Assembly: GCA_937921865.1 (NCBI GenBank)
Contig: CAKZWF010000077.1
Span: 1-58,236, forward strand
Length of the DNA stretch: 58,236 nt
Origin: an uncultured Pseudomonadales bacterium
GTDB taxonomy: Bacteria > Pseudomonadota > Gammaproteobacteria > Pseudomonadales > Azotimanducaceae
Direction: 5' to 3'
The notes beneath the pieces were generated by a model. That model ran no database searches, was not told where the DNA came from, and saw only the letters and a list, made by a program, of their open reading frames with translations. Position numbers and translations under genes: made by a program. Positions 36,527 to 44,221 of the stretch are shown here, one piece after another. Within the stretch, counting starts at the first letter, position 1; each line of letters begins with the position of its first letter.

Positions 36527-37396
36527 ATGAACGACCACCCGCCCCAAATGTCTTCGGGAAACATTGCAGTCTTAACCGGAATAGCAATGATTGCGTTCGC
36601 CGCAAATTCAGTCCTGTGTCGTGTCTCTCTGGGTACAGACCTGATTGATGCAGCTTCCTTCACCACGGTCAGGCTGTTGTCAGGTGCGGTATGCCTCCTG
36701 CTCATTGTCTCTATCCAGGAAAAAAACTGGCGGCCCACGCGGCCTGACTGGCCATCTGTGCTGGCCCTTTATGTGTACATGATTTGTTTCTCGTATGCGT
36801 ATCGCTCACTGAGCACGGGGACCGGGGCGCTTCTTCTGTTCGGTTTTGTCCAACTGACAATGATCGGAACCGCCATCTATAGGGGTGAGCGCCTAAAAAC
36901 GCTCGGGTGGACAGGACTGCTGATAGCTACAGGTGGTTTGATCTATCTCGTACTACCCGGTGTTGAAGCGCCTGATCCGAAATATGCGGCGTTAATGGCG
37001 ATAGCGGGATTGGCATGGGGCGCGTACTCGCTTTTGGGAATTCGCGGTGATGCCCCTACCAGCTCTACCGCAAATAATTTCCTCTATGCGACACCATTAG
37101 CAGTTCTGTTCAGCATATTGGACAGCAATAATCTGCATATCACCTGGCAGGGTGGCTTGCTCGGTATAGCGTCAGGCGCCATTGCATCAGGCCTGGGTTA
37201 TGCCATTTGGTACACAGCGCTGAAACACATCAGAGCAACTACGGCCGCGATCGTGCAACTGTCTGTACCGGCTCTAGCCACCCTGGGCGGCGTGATACTG
37301 CTTGGTGAATTGCTGACTCTTCGTATAGTGTTCGCCACCATGTTGACGCTTGGAGGAGTTGCTATTTTCCTCGCACGCCCGACCAGCAGCCGCTAG
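36527..37396 (+). CDS. EamA/DMT-family transporter
   Basis: 289 residues with ten hydrophobic segments, typical of two five-helix EamA halves: first half from NIAVLTGIAMIAFAANSVLCR to about 140, second from YAALMAIAGLAWGAYSLLGI to the end. Sequence features include the GTGALLLFGFVQLTMIG loop and the final ATTAAIVQLSVPALATLGGVILLGE, the hallmark of DMT exporters. Export of a metabolite or amino acid is usual. The ATG at 36527 has no clear Shine-Dalgarno and lies in AT-rich DNA; translation from a nearby TTG (36515) is also possible. It follows the LLM gene by 80 bp. Confidence 0.88.
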   Translation: MNDHPPQMSSGNIAVLTGIAMIAFAANSVLCRVSLGTDLIDAASFTTVRLLSGAVCLLLIVSIQEKNWRPTRPDWPSVLALYVYMICFSYAYRSLSTGTGALLLFGFVQLTMIGTAIYRGERLKTLGWTGLLIATGGLIYLVLPGVEAPDPKYAALMAIAGLAWGAYSLLGIRGDAPTSSTANNFLYATPLAVLFSILDSNNLHITWQGGLLGIASGAIASGLGYAIWYTALKHIRATTAAIVQLSVPALATLGGVILLGELLTLRIVFATMLTLGGVAIFLARPTSSR

Positions 37397-37799
37397 CTGG
37401 GGCCATGCAATCTCGTCATTCTGGAAATTACCTGATAGGAATTCCACAAAATTCAAACTGACAAATATCCGACCAGTATCGATCCGGAAGATCGGACAAT
37501 CTCTCGTCCGATGTTGTTGGATGAAAATCATGCTAACGTTCGTGTAGGTACTTATTGCATATCGACCATGCGCGGGTCCACGAAGGAATCGAGAAAGTTC
37601 GCACGATCCCATCATCCCATTGTCCGCCGCATGTTGTGGCATCTCACCCATCACACAGTCTTCATGCTCTACCGTGCTCTGAAAGACCTCCATCGGCACC
37701 TGATCCACGCGCTCCTCGGAGGATTCGGTGGTTTCACGACTTTGATCCTCGAAGTCGAGCGCCAGACTTATCGAGTCTTCAACGAAATAGGGGCTTCCC
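37397..37799. other. 403-bp region without an assignable gene
   Basis: Several frames are open here (for example + 37511-37822 and a minus frame 37274-37996), but none has a ribosome site, recognisable motif or normal composition, and the longest ones run antisense into the real genes. It may hold the oleate hydratase promoter or a decayed gene. AGGGG at 37787-37791 is the ribosome site of oleate hydratase. Confidence 0.4.
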
Positions 37800-39422
37800 T
37801 TGCACACAATCTCTACCGGTAAAGCAACGCTAGTCGGTGGTGGTATAGCATCGCTTGCCGCGGCCGTGTATCTGATTCGCGACGCAGGATTCGAGGGCGG
37901 CGACATTCGTATCTTGGAAGCGGACCACGTGCTCGGCGGTAGCCTCGACGGCACTGGGAACGATACGGACGGATATTTGGTCCGTGGCGGCCGCATGTTC
38001 GAGGCGCACTACGGTTGCACGTTCGATCTTTTGGATGGTATCCCTACGCTCACGGATCCTGACTGTTCAGTGACCGAGGAGATCAAGCGATTTACCGAAC
38101 AAGTGGTCACTTCTTCGAAGTGCCGCCTGGTGATCGACGGCGGACGCGTAGCTGCGCCTGAATTCGGGCTAACGCTGCGCAATAAATGGGATCTCATCCG
38201 GCTGTCTTTGCTGAGTGAGCGAACGCTCGGTGACACGACCATTGCCGAGTACTTCGAGCCGCACTTCTTCGAGACGAATTACTGGACAATGTGGTGCACG
38301 ATGTTTGCCTTTCAGCCTTGGCACAGTGTCGCCGAAATGAGGCGCTACGTGCGACGCTTCATGCATCTGTTACCTGGCCTCAATCGTCTGGAAGGCATTT
38401 ACAGAACACGCTTGAATCAGTTCGACTCCATTGTAGCGCCGCTGGTGCGTTGGCTGGACAAACAGGGCGTTATCTTCGAGCTGGGCTCGCGCGTAATGGC
38501 GGTAGAGTTCGACGCCAGCCGCTCGCAGGTCACCGCACTGACGGTGCGCACCGATGAGCTGGAGCAGCGCTTCGCCATCTCGCCAGACGACAAGGTATTC
38601 GTCACGTTAGGTTCCATGACCGAAGCGTCTTCGCTCGGCTCCATGACCCGCGCGCCATCAAGACCCGAACGGCCAATGCTTGGGACTTGGGCGCTCTGGC
38701 AACAGATCGCAGAGGCCTCGACGAGCTTTGGTCGGCCTGATCGTTTCGCAAGCGATATCAGCAAGACTCTCTGGGAATCGTTTACCGTGACGCTGGATAA
38801 CCCGCGATTCTTCGAGTTCATGGAATCGTTCACAGGCAACCCCGCCGGAACTGGTGGGCTTGTCACCTTCAAGCACTCAGGTTGGCTGATGTCGATCGTG
38901 CTTGCTCATCAGCCGCACTTTGCCAATCAAGGGGATGACGTTTTTGTGTTCTGGGGCTACGGTCTTCATCCGCACAATCTGGGCGATGCGATCGACAAAC
39001 CGATGTTGGAATGCACTGGCGCCGAGATTCTCACAGAGCTTGCACACCAGCTCGGGCTGGCGCAGGAGAGCCACTTCGCCGGCGCACAATGCATCCCCTG
39101 CCTGATGCCGTATATCACGACCCAGTTCATGCCGCGCTCCCCCGGTGACCGACCTGCCGTGGTACCTGGGGGTGCCAAGAATTTCGCGTTTATCGGGCAG
39201 TTTTGTGAACTTCCGGACGATACGGTGTTCACCGTCGAGTACTCGGTTCGCTCAGCGCAAGTCGCCGTTTTTGAGGCATGTGGAGCGGCCCATTCTGTCA
39301 CGCCCCTCTACCGCGGTATGATGCAGCCGGGTGTCATCATCTCGGCGCTACGTACGCTGCTTAGGAACGGCAGGGCGCGTGAAAAAACTGAGCTATGGGG
39401 TCAGAGTAAAGTGCCAGAGTAA
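37800..39422 (+). CDS. ohyA: Oleate hydratase (FAD-dependent fatty acid hydratase)
   Basis: 540 residues from a TTG at 37800 with AGGGG about 8 bases upstream. FAD-binding GGGIASLAAAVYLIRDAG (about 13-30) is followed by ILEADHVLGGSLDG. The family core RGGRMFEAHYGCTFDLLDG, IPTLTDPDCSVTEEI, and FAFQPWHSVAEMRRYVRRF are all present. The enzyme adds water to the cis-9 double bond of unsaturated fatty acids, giving 10-hydroxy acids, and is often used against toxic free fatty acids. It is slightly short for the family (usually 550-590). The last eleven residues (ELWGQSKVPE and before it T) and the stop are encoded by the repeat at 39390, so the native C-terminus has been replaced or extended. Confidence 0.92.
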   Translation: MHTISTGKATLVGGGIASLAAAVYLIRDAGFEGGDIRILEADHVLGGSLDGTGNDTDGYLVRGGRMFEAHYGCTFDLLDGIPTLTDPDCSVTEEIKRFTEQVVTSSKCRLVIDGGRVAAPEFGLTLRNKWDLIRLSLLSERTLGDTTIAEYFEPHFFETNYWTMWCTMFAFQPWHSVAEMRRYVRRFMHLLPGLNRLEGIYRTRLNQFDSIVAPLVRWLDKQGVIFELGSRVMAVEFDASRSQVTALTVRTDELEQRFAISPDDKVFVTLGSMTEASSLGSMTRAPSRPERPMLGTWALWQQIAEASTSFGRPDRFASDISKTLWESFTVTLDNPRFFEFMESFTGNPAGTGGLVTFKHSGWLMSIVLAHQPHFANQGDDVFVFWGYGLHPHNLGDAIDKPMLECTGAEILTELAHQLGLAQESHFAGAQCIPCLMPYITTQFMPRSPGDRPAVVPGGAKNFAFIGQFCELPDDTVFTVEYSVRSAQVAVFEACGAAHSVTPLYRGMMQPGVIISALRTLLRNGRAREKTELWGQSKVPE

Positions 39423-39429
39423 CTCTGCC
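39390..39429 (+). repeat. 40-bp repeat, copy A (GGGGTCAGAGTAAAG family)
   Basis: Identical over 40 bp to copy B at 40621-40660, in the same orientation. It encodes the C-terminus and stop of oleate hydratase. The sequence contains an internal small palindrome cagagt-a-actctg. Stops occur in four of six frames. Confidence 0.92.
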
Positions 39430-39450
39430 GCGATCATGATAACTCACCCT

Positions 39451-39476
39451 GGCGCTTTACTCTGACCCCGTAGCTC
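39451..39476 (-). repeat. Inverted copy of the GGGGTCAGAGTAAAG repeat
   Basis: This 26-bp segment is the reverse complement of 39390-39415 with two differences, both of which become G-U pairs in RNA. Together with copy A it forms a 26-bp hairpin with a 35-base loop between two convergent genes, so it can act as a bidirectional terminator. It holds the stop of the GST at 39457. Confidence 0.9.
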
Positions 39477-40608
39477 GGATTAGCAGCCGGTTGTTCTCCC
39501 GAGATAAAAGGTGGGTGACAGGCACGCTGATCAGATCGCGGAGGGTATCGTTGGCCAGCATGTCTGAAATCTGCCCACGTACCGCTGCTGATTGATCCTG
39601 GAAAAAGCTCTGCGATCGCTGCGCCAGCCAGACACCATGCAGGTTTGCCGCATGCTCGTGTTTGACGCCACAGTAGAGCACCTTATCCAGTGGCAGTTGA
39701 GGCTGATCGTGTTCGCTGTCCAGCTGATAGCCAGGTGCAGGGTCCAGTCGTGCCATGGCCTGGTTGAACGCGAGCGAACCCAGCACAAACGGCTCGCCGT
39801 ACTCGTCAGCGATGAAACGAAGCACTGCCAGGGCGCTTTCTGGAACGGTATCGTCTGGTGGGTAGTCGATTGGTGTGCTGAAGAACTCCGGTGACTGGAC
39901 TTCCGGCAGGAGCATCTGTTCGACCCATCGGAACACCCGCAGCGCATTGTCCTGCATCAGCCTCAGCCCGGCTGGATCGCGGCCGAGGTGAGCGTGCAGC
40001 GCGCCCATAATCGCGTAGTCGGCGGCAGAAGGATGTCCGCCAAGGAAGTAGGGGTGACTGGTCAGATGTGCCTCGAACAGAGACAGCAGCTTGAGGTACT
40101 TCTCATCAAGTGCGGCACGCGCTTCGGGGCTGGATTCTGGCAGGCCGTAGCTCATCATCCGCTCGGCGATCAGGTTGCCGTACTTCAGCAATTCTTCGTC
40201 GCTGCCCTGGGGACGAAAAGATCTGCCAAAGTCTCTGATCACAAAGTTTCGGTTTTCTTCAAACAGCCAGCGGTGCAGCCAGGCGAGTCGGACCAGACCG
40301 TCGCTGGCCAGCAGTTCCATCAGATGCACAAAACTGCGTTGGCGTGGGGTTGCTGGTATCGCCGGTAGCGCCGGAAATCTGATCTCGAGGGTATCGAGTA
40401 TTTCCGTGCTGTCCTGTATCACCTCACCTTCAGGTGTGAGTAGTTGCGGTATGCGATGACTGCCAGACCCGGGTCGTACCTTGTTGCGGAACATCGGATC
40501 GCTGGGCAGCCGCTCAACGAAGGGTATGCCCTTTTTTCTCAGATAAGACCTGGATTTAGCCGTGTAGTAGGAGGCGTAAGATCCATAGAGCGTGTAGGGT
40601 TTGGTCAT
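39457..40608 (-). CDS. Long GST-family protein (383 residues), paralog 3
   Basis: N-terminal domain KPYTLYGSYASYYTAKSRSYL, with SHRIPQLLTPEGEVIQDS (cis-Pro and gamma-Glu site). C-terminal domain YFLGGHPSAADYAIMGALHA, HLGRDPAGLRLMQ and FRWVEQMLLPEVQ, aligning block for block with the 31512 paralog. The extra C-terminal region includes PPDDTVPESALAVLRFIADEY and ends SRENNRLLIRA, after which TGSE and the TAA come from the inverted repeat. The gene is directly flanked by copy A and copy B of the 40-bp repeat, 13 bp before the ATG and at the 3' end, as if it were a cassette. AGGA precedes the ATG. Enzymatic function unproven. Confidence 0.87.
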   Translation of the reverse strand: MTKPYTLYGSYASYYTAKSRSYLRKKGIPFVERLPSDPMFRNKVRPGSGSHRIPQLLTPEGEVIQDSTEILDTLEIRFPALPAIPATPRQRSFVHLMELLASDGLVRLAWLHRWLFEENRNFVIRDFGRSFRPQGSDEELLKYGNLIAERMMSYGLPESSPEARAALDEKYLKLLSLFEAHLTSHPYFLGGHPSAADYAIMGALHAHLGRDPAGLRLMQDNALRVFRWVEQMLLPEVQSPEFFSTPIDYPPDDTVPESALAVLRFIADEYGEPFVLGSLAFNQAMARLDPAPGYQLDSEHDQPQLPLDKVLYCGVKHEHAANLHGVWLAQRSQSFFQDQSAAVRGQISDMLANDTLRDLISVPVTHLLSRENNRLLIRATGSE

Positions 40609-40620
40609 CTTCGGGTCCTG

Positions 40621-40660
40621 GAGCTATGGGGTCAGAGTAAAGTGCCAGAGTAACTCTGCC
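40621..40660 (+). repeat. 40-bp repeat, copy B
   Basis: An exact direct copy of 39390-39429, 1231 bp away. It lies between the starts/stops of the long GST (start 40608, minus) and the next GST (stop at 40674, minus), and is not translated. Copies A and B bracket the GST gene. Confidence 0.92.
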
Positions 40661-40673
40661 CCCACGGTTCAAG

Positions 40674-41282
40674 TCAGGTGGCCATCGCCTTCTGAAATGC
40701 CGGGCGTGCCTCGATGCGCGAGATATAGCCTTTCAGATCGGTCATTTCGTCGGTCACACAGCCGCTGCGGTTGCTCATGAAACAGGCGTGGCCCAGCATG
40801 ATGTCCGCACCTGAGAAATCGCCAATCAGATAGTCTTTGCCTGCAAGTGTTTCGTTCACAGGCTCCAGTCCCCGAGTGAGCAGACGTTTCGCCTGGCCCA
40901 GTACCGTTTCATCCCGTCGCTCCGGCGGCAGCAGCAGGGTATGTACAACAATAGTGTTGATGGGCGGCATGATCATGCCTTCGCAATAGTGAAACCACTG
41001 CAGGTATGCCGGGAACTCGGGTGAATCAACGGCGGGTTTCAAGCCACCGTTTTTGTGGCGTTCGAGTATGTATTCAACAATGGCGCCAGACTCGTAAAGA
41101 CTGACGTCACCGTCTTCTAAAACGGGCACCCGGCCAAGCGGATGACGTGCCCGGTGTTCGTCTGATTTGAGATCTTTGGGATGAAAATCCATCCGATTCA
41201 GCTCATAAGGCAGTTCCAGTTCTTCGAGCAGCCAGACAATGCGGCCGGCGCGGGAATTCGGGGCAAAATGTAGTTTCAGCAT
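40674..41282 (-). CDS. Glutathione S-transferase (standard length)
   Basis: 202 residues. N-terminal domain LKLHFAPNSRAGRIVWLLEEL, with the serine/arginine site in NSRAGRI. HPLGRVPVLEDGDVSLYESGAIVEYIL carries the cis-proline and gamma-Glu-binding ES. The C-terminal domain has GKDYLIGDFSGADIMLGHAC. It conjugates glutathione to electrophiles or is a beta/zeta-like dehalogenase or isomerase. The CAGGAG ribosome site is 11 bases from the ATG. It follows the 41309 membrane gene by 26 bp and could form an operon with it. Confidence 0.92.
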   Translation of the reverse strand: MLKLHFAPNSRAGRIVWLLEELELPYELNRMDFHPKDLKSDEHRARHPLGRVPVLEDGDVSLYESGAIVEYILERHKNGGLKPAVDSPEFPAYLQWFHYCEGMIMPPINTIVVHTLLLPPERRDETVLGQAKRLLTRGLEPVNETLAGKDYLIGDFSGADIMLGHACFMSNRSGCVTDEMTDLKGYISRIEARPAFQKAMAT

Positions 41283-41308
41283 GGGTTACGTGACTCCTGT
41301 TTACTGGT

Positions 41309-41779
41309 TCAGCGACGGGTGAGCTCGAACAGCGCAGCGCCCTGGGAGAATTCCTCAATGGGCGGGAAACCGGCGATGATGTCGGGGTAATTGTCTTTGT
41401 AGCGATCGATGTACTTTTCGAAGAGGTGCTGCGGCCCGGGGTTCAGACGTGTCGCGCGCATGTCGTAGGCGCTATCGCCGATGCGCAGGCGAACGTCTGG
41501 TGATCGTGTAGCCTTTTCCACCCAGGTGCTGTCTGGCGCACCGATGACATAGAGATTGTTGTCAGATTCGACCACCCAGATGATCACCACGTAGGGCAGC
41601 ATGCCGTCGAACGTGGCCAGGCGCACTTCTTCCGGAAGGGTTGTAGGCCACTGATCTGGCGCGAGCGAGTCGCTGCCACCCAGACGGAGGCCGGGCATCG
41701 GCCCGATTGGCGCTGTGATCGCGATGCCGACCAGCACGACAATCAGCGCGGTGAGAACATAGGTCATCCAGCGGGGCAT
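41309..41779 (-). CDS. Hypothetical membrane-anchored protein (nitroreductase-like or split-barrel fold suspected)
   Basis: 156 residues. Residues 6-24 (TYVLTALIVVLVGIAITAP) form an anchor. The soluble part reads VRLATFDGMLPYVVIIWVVESDNNLYVIGAPDSTWVEKA, RLRIGDSAYDMRATRLN, and resembles split beta-barrel flavin or pyridoxamine-phosphate-oxidase relatives where a strand pair is followed by a lysine/arginine. I regard that as a suggestion only. CAGGAGC precedes the ATG. It is upstream of a GST in the same transcript, and divergent from the acyl-CoA dehydrogenase, 150 bp away. An envelope role next to detoxification genes is possible. Confidence 0.7.
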   Translation of the reverse strand: MPRWMTYVLTALIVVLVGIAITAPIGPMPGLRLGGSDSLAPDQWPTTLPEEVRLATFDGMLPYVVIIWVVESDNNLYVIGAPDSTWVEKATRSPDVRLRIGDSAYDMRATRLNPGPQHLFEKYIDRYKDNYPDIIAGFPPIEEFSQGAALFELTRR

Positions 41780-41928
41780 GGCAGGCTCCTGATTTGTGGA
41801 GAGCCTTAACGATACAACAACCGGTAAGCTCAGGTCATTCGTACCAAACCAGACTTGGTGTTAGATTCATCGGTCAGAAACCACCCGTTGTTAGCTGAAC
41901 AGAAACGTAAAATTGAGGGAGACTGCTG

Positions 41929-43158
41929 ATGATTGATTTTGAAATACCGGAAGAAACCAAGGCAATCCGCAACAAGGTCCGGAAATTCGTCCAGGAAGAA
42001 TGCCATCCGGCTGAAGAAACCTGTACTGCGGATAACTTCGATACCGTCCTGGCAGAGCTGAGAAGCAAAGCGCGCAGCCAGGGTCTGTGGTGCCCGTTTG
42101 TCCCGGTTGAGCACGGCGGCATGGGCTTGCGCCCGCTGGCCAATGCGCTGGTGCAGATGGAGCTTGGCGAGAGTTTTCTCGGCGCATTGTCGATGAATAC
42201 CCAGGGCCCCGACGACGCCACCATGCTCACGCTGCTTGAGCACGGGACTGAAGACCAGAAAGAACGCTATCTGAAGCCGCTGCTCAACGGCGAAAAGCGC
42301 ATCTGCTATTCAATGACTGAGAAGGCGGCGGGTGCGGATGCCACCGGCATGCAAACGACTGCTGTGCTGGAAGGCGATGAGTGGGTGTTGAACGGTGAAA
42401 AGTGGTTCAGTTCTTCCGCCAGTGTTGCCGATATCGCGGTGGTGATGGCCAAGACTGATCCTGAGGCACCTCGTCATGAACAGTACAGCACCTTCATTGT
42501 TGAGCTGCCGAATCCCGGCTACGACATCGTTCGTAACATCGAGACTATGCAGCCGCATACCGATCTCGGTCTGAAACTGGGTGGCAGCCACTCGGAAATC
42601 AAAATCGAAAACTTAAGAGTGCCGCGTGCCAACATCCTTGGCGGTCAGGGACAGGGCTTCAACATGGGTCAGCATCGTCTTGCCTATGGGCGCCTGCGCC
42701 ACGGCATGCATAACGTCGCGATGGCACAGCGCGCGCTGGATCTCGCCGCCGGGCATGTGGTTCAACGCAGTACTTTCGGTAAACGTCTGGCAGACCGTCA
42801 GGGCGTGCGCTGGATGCTCGCGGACTGTGCGGCTGAAATCTACAAAGCCCGGCTGATGCTGCTGCATATCGCCTACAAAGCTGAGCAGGGCATGGACCTG
42901 CGGATGGAGAACGGCATTGCCAAGGTGTTCCTGGCCAACATGGTGCATCAGGTGGTGGATACTGCGCTGCAGCTGCATGGTGCGCTGGGCTACAGCCACG
43001 ATACGCCGCTGGCTCGCTGGTATACGGGCATCCGCTCGCAGCGTCTGGTTGATGGACCGGATGAAGTTCATCGCTGGCGGACGGGGGCCAATGTGATCAA
43101 AGCGTTTGAAGAACATGGCACCACCGCGTCTGCTTGCGGCGGTGAGCTGTTTGAGTAG
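41929..43158 (+). CDS. Acyl-CoA dehydrogenase (ACAD10/11-like branch)
   Basis: 409 residues with the complete ACAD fold. N-terminal helical domain FEIPEETKAIRNKVRKFVQEE. Middle beta domain has CYSMTEKAAGADATG and NGEKWFSSSASVADIAVVMAK. The C-terminal domain includes VQRSTFGKRLADRQGVRWMLADC and LQLHGALGYSHDTPLARWYTG. The catalytic base position reads RLVDGPDEVHRW, a DGPDEVH motif as in the ACAD10/11 and CaiA-like branch rather than the fatty-acyl YEGT of MCAD. It oxidises an acyl-CoA at the alpha-beta bond with electrons to ETF. GAGGGAG precedes the ATG. Convergent with the PhyH gene. Confidence 0.93.
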   Translation: MIDFEIPEETKAIRNKVRKFVQEECHPAEETCTADNFDTVLAELRSKARSQGLWCPFVPVEHGGMGLRPLANALVQMELGESFLGALSMNTQGPDDATMLTLLEHGTEDQKERYLKPLLNGEKRICYSMTEKAAGADATGMQTTAVLEGDEWVLNGEKWFSSSASVADIAVVMAKTDPEAPRHEQYSTFIVELPNPGYDIVRNIETMQPHTDLGLKLGGSHSEIKIENLRVPRANILGGQGQGFNMGQHRLAYGRLRHGMHNVAMAQRALDLAAGHVVQRSTFGKRLADRQGVRWMLADCAAEIYKARLMLLHIAYKAEQGMDLRMENGIAKVFLANMVHQVVDTALQLHGALGYSHDTPLARWYTGIRSQRLVDGPDEVHRWRTGANVIKAFEEHGTTASACGGELFE

Positions 43159-43191
43159 CCGACCTGATCGTTGTTGGTGATTTGATAGTCG

Positions 43192-43226
43192 GATCCGGGC
43201 CACAGTAGTCGATTGTTGCCCGGATC
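43192..43226. terminator. Hairpin between acyl-CoA dehydrogenase and PhyH
   Basis: Perfect 9-bp arms 43192-43200 (gatccgggc) and 43218-43226 with a 17-base loop, between convergent genes. There is no T-run, so the terminator role is tentative. Confidence 0.4.
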
Positions 43227-43258
43227 GAATCAGCTAAATGATGAGGGTCTGAACAAGC

Positions 43259-44107
43259 TCAGGCCCGACGCCAGTAGTCGGCGGTGTGGGCATCCGGATT
43301 CACCACAATGCCATCTGCCAGCACATCGAGCGGATCCCGACCATCCACACCTACCCCAAACGGGTGATAGCCGATCAGGCGCTGCAGTTTTCGCGGCATT
43401 TCTCTCACTACTTCAGGTGGCACCGCGAGCAGCTGAATCTCCTGCGGGCGCAGGTAGCTGACCTGATGGCTGATGAAAAAGCCCATCCGCTCCTGATCTT
43501 CGGTGACGTTGGCGCCTCCCGCATGCCATAGACCACCCTCCCAGAACAGCGCACTGCCCGATTTCATCTCGATCTGAATTGACTCGGTGTGCTGATCTAC
43601 CGGGTGCGTCCAGCTATGGCTATGTGGAACCAGATGGGTGGCGCCGTTGGCTTTGGTGAAGTCGTCAAACGCGATCAGCGCGTTGCACAGGAAAGCTGGA
43701 TGCGGTCGTGGGATTGGCCACAGCCCGTCGTCCTGATGCAGCAGCTGGCGCGTTTCACCCGGCAGGGTATTGAACAGCGTGGTGATATTGAGCTGATTGT
43801 GTCGGCCAATCACACCGTCGACGATGGCGCGCAGACGACTATCCAGAAACACCGAGTCGGCGACACGGGTTTTGGCGAGCAGATTGTGGGCCCGCCAGGT
43901 GCGACCGGTGTCTGTGCCGATCGCGCGCATTTCGGTGATGGGTACTTCGGTATTGAACGCGGCGCGAATTGTCGCTATAGCATTTTGCGGCAGAAAATCT
44001 TCAACAACCGCGTAACCCTGTTCCTGAATACAGGCCACCACCTCGCCGATATCCACAGCGTCAATCATCACACCCGTCTGATCAACGGGGCTGTAGGGGT
44101 TGTGCAT
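43259..44107 (-). CDS. Phytanoyl-CoA dioxygenase (PhyH) family protein
   Basis: 282 residues. The facial triad is complete and canonical: H124 and D126 in QLLHQDDGLWPI and H195 in GGLWHAGGAN, with a downstream Arg in ERMGFFISHQ. It differs from the other PhyH protein (13302), which has HxE. It hydroxylates an acyl-CoA or similar molecule using O2 and 2-oxoglutarate. The GGAG ribosome site is near the ATG. Neighbours on both sides are CoA and EthD genes, consistent with breakdown of branched acyl compounds, but the substrate is not known. Confidence 0.9.
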   Translation of the reverse strand: MHNPYSPVDQTGVMIDAVDIGEVVACIQEQGYAVVEDFLPQNAIATIRAAFNTEVPITEMRAIGTDTGRTWRAHNLLAKTRVADSVFLDSRLRAIVDGVIGRHNQLNITTLFNTLPGETRQLLHQDDGLWPIPRPHPAFLCNALIAFDDFTKANGATHLVPHSHSWTHPVDQHTESIQIEMKSGSALFWEGGLWHAGGANVTEDQERMGFFISHQVSYLRPQEIQLLAVPPEVVREMPRKLQRLIGYHPFGVGVDGRDPLDVLADGIVVNPDAHTADYWRRA

Positions 44108-44221
44108 GGTCCGCTACTCCGCAGTCTGCGAATCGCCATTGTAACGCGCTCTGGACTACTGGGTTGTTGCGACGCAACGCTGGGCCACTTATCTTCTACT
44201 CAGGGCAAGGGAGTGACAATC

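Noticed and set aside
37274..37996. 240-codon minus-strand frame over the EamA end and oleate hydratase start
   Set aside because: It overlaps two well-supported genes and has no motif or ribosome site. The middle part is left as unexplained spacer.
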